10,097 bases of DNA from NCBI GenBank assembly GCA_910586805.1, contig CAJUJC010000081.1, forward strand, positions 1-10,097, written 5' to 3'. A program made the position numbers and the translations under genes. Position 1 is the first letter of the stretch; every line of letters begins with the position of its first letter. Source of the DNA: an uncultured Erysipelotrichales bacterium (GTDB lineage: Bacteria > Bacillota_I > Bacilli_A > Erysipelotrichales > Coprobacillaceae). Positions 7,027 through 10,097 of the stretch are shown here, one piece after another. Below the pieces are notes generated by a model. The model was not told the origin of the DNA. It ran no database searches and saw only the letters and a program-made list of their open reading frames with translations.

Positions 7027-8770
7027 ATTTTTTCTCAAAATAAAACTCTACACCATTTTCTTTATTCATTACACCATATTTATATCCATGTAAATCTAAA
7101 ATAGATGCACATATCGCAAGCCCTAAGCCACTTCCATGTTGATCATGTGTTACAAATGTCTGCCATATTGTCCTTAAATCTTCTTCAGGAATATTCTCTC
7201 CTTCATTAAACACATAACATCCTTGATGAATAACAATACAAATTTTTCCTTTTTCATAAACATGTTTGATTGCATTTGATATAAAATTATGAATAACTGT
7301 TTTTAATAATTCATAATCTCCATCAATTTTTTCATTGAAAACTTCAATATTTACCCTAACATCTTTCTTCATCAACAATACTTCATATTCATCAATAACA
7401 CTAGTTACCAAATCTTCTAAATCAACCTCTTTAACATTTAACTCTACTTTTCCTGCTTCTAATCTAGATAAATTTAACATAGACAAAATGAGTTGATTGA
7501 CTTTTTCTATTTCTCTATTCATAACATAAATATATTTATCTCTTTCTTCTTCCGTTTCAACATCATTCAACAATTCACTATAACCATTAATAATTCCTAA
7601 TGGTGTTTTCATTTCATGTGTAAATTGGTTTATAAAATCTTTTCTTAAAGACTCTAATTCTTTTACACGTTCTATTTCTAGATTTAACTGTACTATGGTA
7701 TTTTTAAGTTGTTCACTCATTAAATTAATACTATGGGATAAATCACCTAGTTCATCCTTTGGTTTCTCTTTTAACTTTAAATCAAATTCATTATTCGCAA
7801 TAAGTCTAGTCATTTTATCAATTTTCTTAATACGTTTTGTAATCATATACGAAATAAGCACACTCATTAATAAAGTTAAAATCAAAACAAATACATAAAC
7901 TCTTTCTTTACTTAATATCACATTATCTAATAACATTCTTGATGTATATCTCGTTGGATACACATCAACATAATTGATTGCTGAGTCAGATACTCCATTA
8001 ATAACATATAACTGACTGTCTATAAATTTATAATAAATAGATGTATTTGTGTCATAATGTCCATAATTTTTAGCTCTTTCAATAGCCAAATGCCTTGCAT
8101 TTTCATTTTCCTTTTTATAATCAGTAAGTTGAGGATAACCATCACTTGAATAGCAAGTATAGGAAAAATCTTTTGAATAATATGTTTCTATAATATATTT
8201 ATATACTTCTTCATTTGAAGATTCAAATGCTTTATTTTTCAATTTTGAATCAGGAATAATTATAGTTGGTGTTTTATTTTTACTATCCTTTGATGGAAAA
8301 GATATACCAATATATATTGGTTGTTGTCTATCTTGATAGTAAGATTCATAAATATACTGATTTAATTGTTCAATAACACCTTTATCAAATTCATTTATAT
8401 TTAAAGAAAATTTATATTCAGGATTATAAACACAAAAATATGAGCTTGTAAAACGTGTATTTTCATATGTTTTTTCATGAATAATTTCAATATGATCATT
8501 ATCTTTATTGAGAATAGCATGATAGCCATAGCTTCCTTCATAATATTTATCATAATCTTCAAGGAACTTTGGAGAAATTTCATTTTGGTACTTATTAAAC
8601 AATAAATCATTTATATGATCTGAATTATTTTCTCTTAAATATTCATTCACAACTCTACTTACTTCAACATAATAATCTAAATAAATATGTATACTTTCAA
8701 CACACAATAAACCACAAAAGATAATGAGAAATACTTTCTTAAATAAAGTAAATTTTAAATATTTTTTCAT
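7025..8770 (-). CDS. membrane sensor histidine kinase (HAMP-containing)
   Basis: This is the sensor half of a two-component system, predicted to autophosphorylate on histidine and pass the phosphate to the regulator encoded just upstream. Its 581 residues show, in order, a transmembrane helix (about 12-31), an extracellular domain (about 32-290), a second helix (291-312), HAMP (about 310-362), the dimerisation/phosphoacceptor box with H385 (FTHEMKTP), the N-box with N495 and N499 (HNFISNAIKH), a G1 region reading VFNEGENIP (519-527) and the G2 box G546-S547-G548-L549-G550-L551. In G1 an Asn replaces the usual Asp of DxGxG, a variant I know from other Bacillota kinases, and the ATP lid before G2 is short. 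The sensor domain is tyrosine-rich and acidic; I do not recognise its fold, so the signal is unknown. The ATG lies 2 bases after the regulator stop with a modest GGTGA site (8777-8781), consistent with coupling. Confidence 0.92.
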   Translation of the reverse strand: MKKYLKFTLFKKVFLIIFCGLLCVESIHIYLDYYVEVSRVVNEYLRENNSDHINDLLFNKYQNEISPKFLEDYDKYYEGSYGYHAILNKDNDHIEIIHEKTYENTRFTSSYFCVYNPEYKFSLNINEFDKGVIEQLNQYIYESYYQDRQQPIYIGISFPSKDSKNKTPTIIIPDSKLKNKAFESSNEEVYKYIIETYYSKDFSYTCYSSDGYPQLTDYKKENENARHLAIERAKNYGHYDTNTSIYYKFIDSQLYVINGVSDSAINYVDVYPTRYTSRMLLDNVILSKERVYVFVLILTLLMSVLISYMITKRIKKIDKMTRLIANNEFDLKLKEKPKDELGDLSHSINLMSEQLKNTIVQLNLEIERVKELESLRKDFINQFTHEMKTPLGIINGYSELLNDVETEEERDKYIYVMNREIEKVNQLILSMLNLSRLEAGKVELNVKEVDLEDLVTSVIDEYEVLLMKKDVRVNIEVFNEKIDGDYELLKTVIHNFISNAIKHVYEKGKICIVIHQGCYVFNEGENIPEEDLRTIWQTFVTHDQHGSGLGLAICASILDLHGYKYGVMNKENGVEFYFEKK

Positions 8771-8772
8771 AT

Positions 8773-9438
8773 CTATTCACCACTTTTAAAAACATATCCT
8801 TCTTTAAATACAGTTTGAATATAATAGTGATATTGACCTAACTTTTTTCTCAATTTCTTAATGTAAGTATCCACAGCCCTACCGTCTCCATAATAATCAT
8901 ATCCCCAAATAGCATTTAAAATTTGTTCACGTTTAAGCAATTGATTGTGATGAATTGTTAGATATTCTAATAACAAATACTCTTTATGTGTTAAATTTAT
9001 ATTCTTATTATCAATAAAAACTTCATGATTATCATAATCAATTTGAATATTTCCAAAATAATATATTTGTTTTTTTACTGTACTTTGTCGATTTAAAATA
9101 GCTAAACATTTTGCATATAAAATAGATGGTAAAAAAGGTTTAGATATATAATCATCAGCTCCCAATTCAAAAGCTTTGAGTTGGTTTTCTTCTTCACTTA
9201 ATGCACTAATAAAAATAATAGGTATTTCATATTCTTTTCTTATTTGAAAACAAACTTCATACCCATCAATACCAGGCATCATAATATCCAATAATACAAT
9301 ATCTATATTTTCATCCATAAGTGATATTCCTATATGTCCATCCATAGCTTCAATAACTTCAATATTTCTCTTTTTAAAATATTGATGAATAATATGCCTT
9401 ATATCTCTATCATCTTCAATAATCAACATTCTATACAT
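8773..9438 (-). CDS. OmpR/PhoB-family response regulator
   Basis: This cytoplasmic transcription factor is predicted to be phosphorylated by the adjacent kinase. The receiver domain (about 4-115) has the acidic pocket E8-D9-D10, phosphoacceptor D51 (LLDIMMPG), switch residue S78, Y97 and K100 (KPF). The C-terminal winged-helix domain (about 126-220) carries the typical NLTHKEYLLLEYL segment and a recognition region with RAVDTYIKKLRKKL. The ATG at 9438 gives 221 residues and is preferred because GAGG (9447-9450) lies 8 bases upstream; a GTG at 9447 overlaps that site. It is the first gene of the operon with the kinase. Its own upstream region has an 11-bp-spaced direct repeat that could be its binding site. 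Regulon and signal cannot be named from sequence. Confidence 0.94.
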   Translation of the reverse strand: MYRMLIIEDDRDIRHIIHQYFKKRNIEVIEAMDGHIGISLMDENIDIVLLDIMMPGIDGYEVCFQIRKEYEIPIIFISALSEEENQLKAFELGADDYISKPFLPSILYAKCLAILNRQSTVKKQIYYFGNIQIDYDNHEVFIDNKNINLTHKEYLLLEYLTIHHNQLLKREQILNAIWGYDYYGDGRAVDTYIKKLRKKLGQYHYYIQTVFKEGYVFKSGE

Positions 9439-9473
9439 TTCTCTCACCTCAATTTAAGTGTACTAATCACTTT

Positions 9474-9490
9474 TGTAAAATTTGTGTAAA
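9474..9490 (-). promoter_or_regulatory. candidate response-regulator box (TTTACA direct repeat)
   Basis: On the minus strand TTTACA occurs twice (9485-9490 and 9474-9479) separated by 5 bases, giving an 11-bp period. OmpR/PhoB-family regulators bind such direct repeats, and B. subtilis PhoP uses very similar TT(A/T)ACA boxes with about 5-base spacing. It lies roughly 35-50 bases before the regulator start, so autoregulation is inferred. The AT-rich background makes chance occurrence possible. Confidence 0.45.
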
Positions 9491-9545
9491 TCTATATATC
9501 AAATTGAATAAATTTTTATTTTGTGGTGGTACATATTCTTATTTT

Positions 9546-9573
9546 ATCATAATACTGTTCAATTATAAGTAAA
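9546..9573 (-). promoter_or_regulatory. possible promoter of the two-component operon
   Basis: On the minus strand TTTACT (9568-9573) and TATGAT (9546-9551) are 16 bp apart. It is the best sigma-A-like pair I found between the mutase terminator and the regulator, giving a leader of about 100 bases. The alternative TACACT (9457-9462), 11 bases after the TTTACA repeat, would need activation and would leave almost no leader. Confidence 0.35.
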
Positions 9574-9603
9574 ACAAAAGAGTATTGATAAAACAATACT
9601 CTT
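9571..9603 (-). terminator. terminator of the phosphoglucomutase gene
   Basis: On the minus strand a perfect 10-bp stem, AAGAGTATTG (9594-9603) with CAATACTCTT (9578-9587), encloses a 6-base loop and is followed by a T-rich tail (TTGTTTT). It starts 8 bases after the mutase stop codon and separates that gene from the two-component operon. Confidence 0.85.
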
Positions 9604-9611
9604 CATCATTA

Positions 9612-10097
9612 TTATTCACCAATAATATTCATCATTGCTTTTTGGAATACTTCTGTTTTATCAGCAGCATCTTGAGCATCTAATCCCTTAATAGAGAAGT
9701 AGAATTTACATTTTGGTTCAGTACCACTTGGTCTAGCTGCAATCCAAGAACCATCTTCTAAGTAGTATTTTAATACATTAGATTTTGGTAAATCAATTGT
9801 TGTTTCTACACCATTTTCATAACGCACACTTGCTCCATAATCTTCAACTGCTATCACTTTAACACCACCAATTTCAGTTGGAGCATCTTTACGTAAGTTA
9901 TCCATAATTTCTTTAATTCTTGCAGCTCCAGCAGCCCCTGCTTTAGACAAAGCGATTTGAGTTTCTTTAAATGTACCATGTTTAGCATATAATTCATTTA
10001 AAACATCAATCAAATCTTTACCTTGTTTTTTATAATAATTTCCTGCTTCAGCAGCAGTTAATACAGCTTGAACAGCATCTTTATCTCTTACGAAATC
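9612..10097 (-). CDS. pgcA: phosphoglucomutase/phosphomannomutase, C-terminal part
   Basis: This enzyme of the alpha-D-phosphohexomutase family interconverts glucose-1-phosphate and glucose-6-phosphate in the cytoplasm, feeding UDP-glucose, glycolipid and wall polymer synthesis. Only the last 161 codons are in the window; the frame is open to the right edge, so the gene is cut by the window and not truncated biologically as far as can be seen. The visible part begins DFVRDKDAVQAV, the segment following the domain-3 sugar-binding region in PgcA-type enzymes, continues with YYKKQGKDLIDVLNELYAKHG, and contains the domain-4 phosphate-binding loop ARPSGTEPK (close to the C terminus). Family members are usually about 560-580 residues. 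The PgcA assignment over a phosphomannomutase is likely from these segments, but substrate preference cannot be proven from the C terminus. It has its own terminator. Confidence 0.88.
   Translation of the reverse strand, partial: DFVRDKDAVQAVLTAAEAGNYYKKQGKDLIDVLNELYAKHGTFKETQIALSKAGAAGAARIKEIMDNLRKDAPTEIGGVKVIAVEDYGASVRYENGVETTIDLPKSNVLKYYLEDGSWIAARPSGTEPKCKFYFSIKGLDAQDAADKTEVFQKAMMNIIGE

Noticed and set aside
7695..7898. Plus-strand open frame of 67 codons inside the kinase gene
   Set aside because: It is antisense to the HAMP and second membrane helix region, whose composition explains its hydrophobic look.
8401..8610. Minus-strand open frame of 69 codons in another frame of the kinase gene
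   Set aside because: It overlaps the sensor-domain coding sequence in a shifted frame and shows no domain. There is no sign of a frameshift in the kinase itself.
9499..9534. Possible 11-residue leader peptide before the response regulator (minus strand)
   Set aside because: It has no ribosome binding site, no attenuator-like hairpins follow it, and the codons show no regulatory run of a single amino acid apart from two His.

Overview
The window is strongly AT-rich and comes from a low-GC Bacillota. I infer an Erysipelotrichia-like gut lineage from three things: the base composition, an addB-addA pair whose AddB is short and lacks a P-loop, and a compact layout with strong AGGAGG-type ribosome binding sites. 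The genus cannot be fixed from the sequence alone. The left edge begins with 14 consecutive C residues, which is probably a contig end.

Layout: bases 1-291 are non-coding and hold a 25-bp dyad and the probable promoter of addB. On the plus strand, addB (292-2949) and addA (2939-6544) overlap by 11 bases. They encode the two subunits of the AddAB helicase-nuclease, which resects double-strand breaks for RecA-dependent repair. A perfect hairpin terminator starts directly after the addA stop codon and also covers the last codons of a convergent minus-strand gene.

Everything to the right is on the minus strand. Read in the direction of transcription, it contains the 3' part of a phosphoglucomutase/phosphomannomutase gene (9612 to beyond 10097) with its terminator. 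Next is an OmpR-type response regulator (8773-9438) followed 2 bases later by a sensor histidine kinase (7025-8770), forming a two-component operon that ends in its own terminator. Last is a 127-residue four-helix membrane protein (6557-6940) with a well-formed separate promoter.

How they work together: AddAB is a self-contained repair operon. The kinase is predicted to sense an extracellular signal through a roughly 260-residue domain of unknown type and to phosphorylate the regulator on D51. A direct repeat with 11-bp spacing just upstream of the regulator resembles an OmpR/PhoP-type binding site, so autoregulation is plausible. The membrane protein lies next to the two-component system but is separated from it by a terminator and promoter, so a functional link is only a guess.

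No mobile element, CRISPR array, tRNA or rRNA is visible. I see no convincing previously undescribed system. The most notable points are the P-loop-less AddB with altered putative Chi-contact positions, the operator-like repeats, and the shared terminator/coding overlap.
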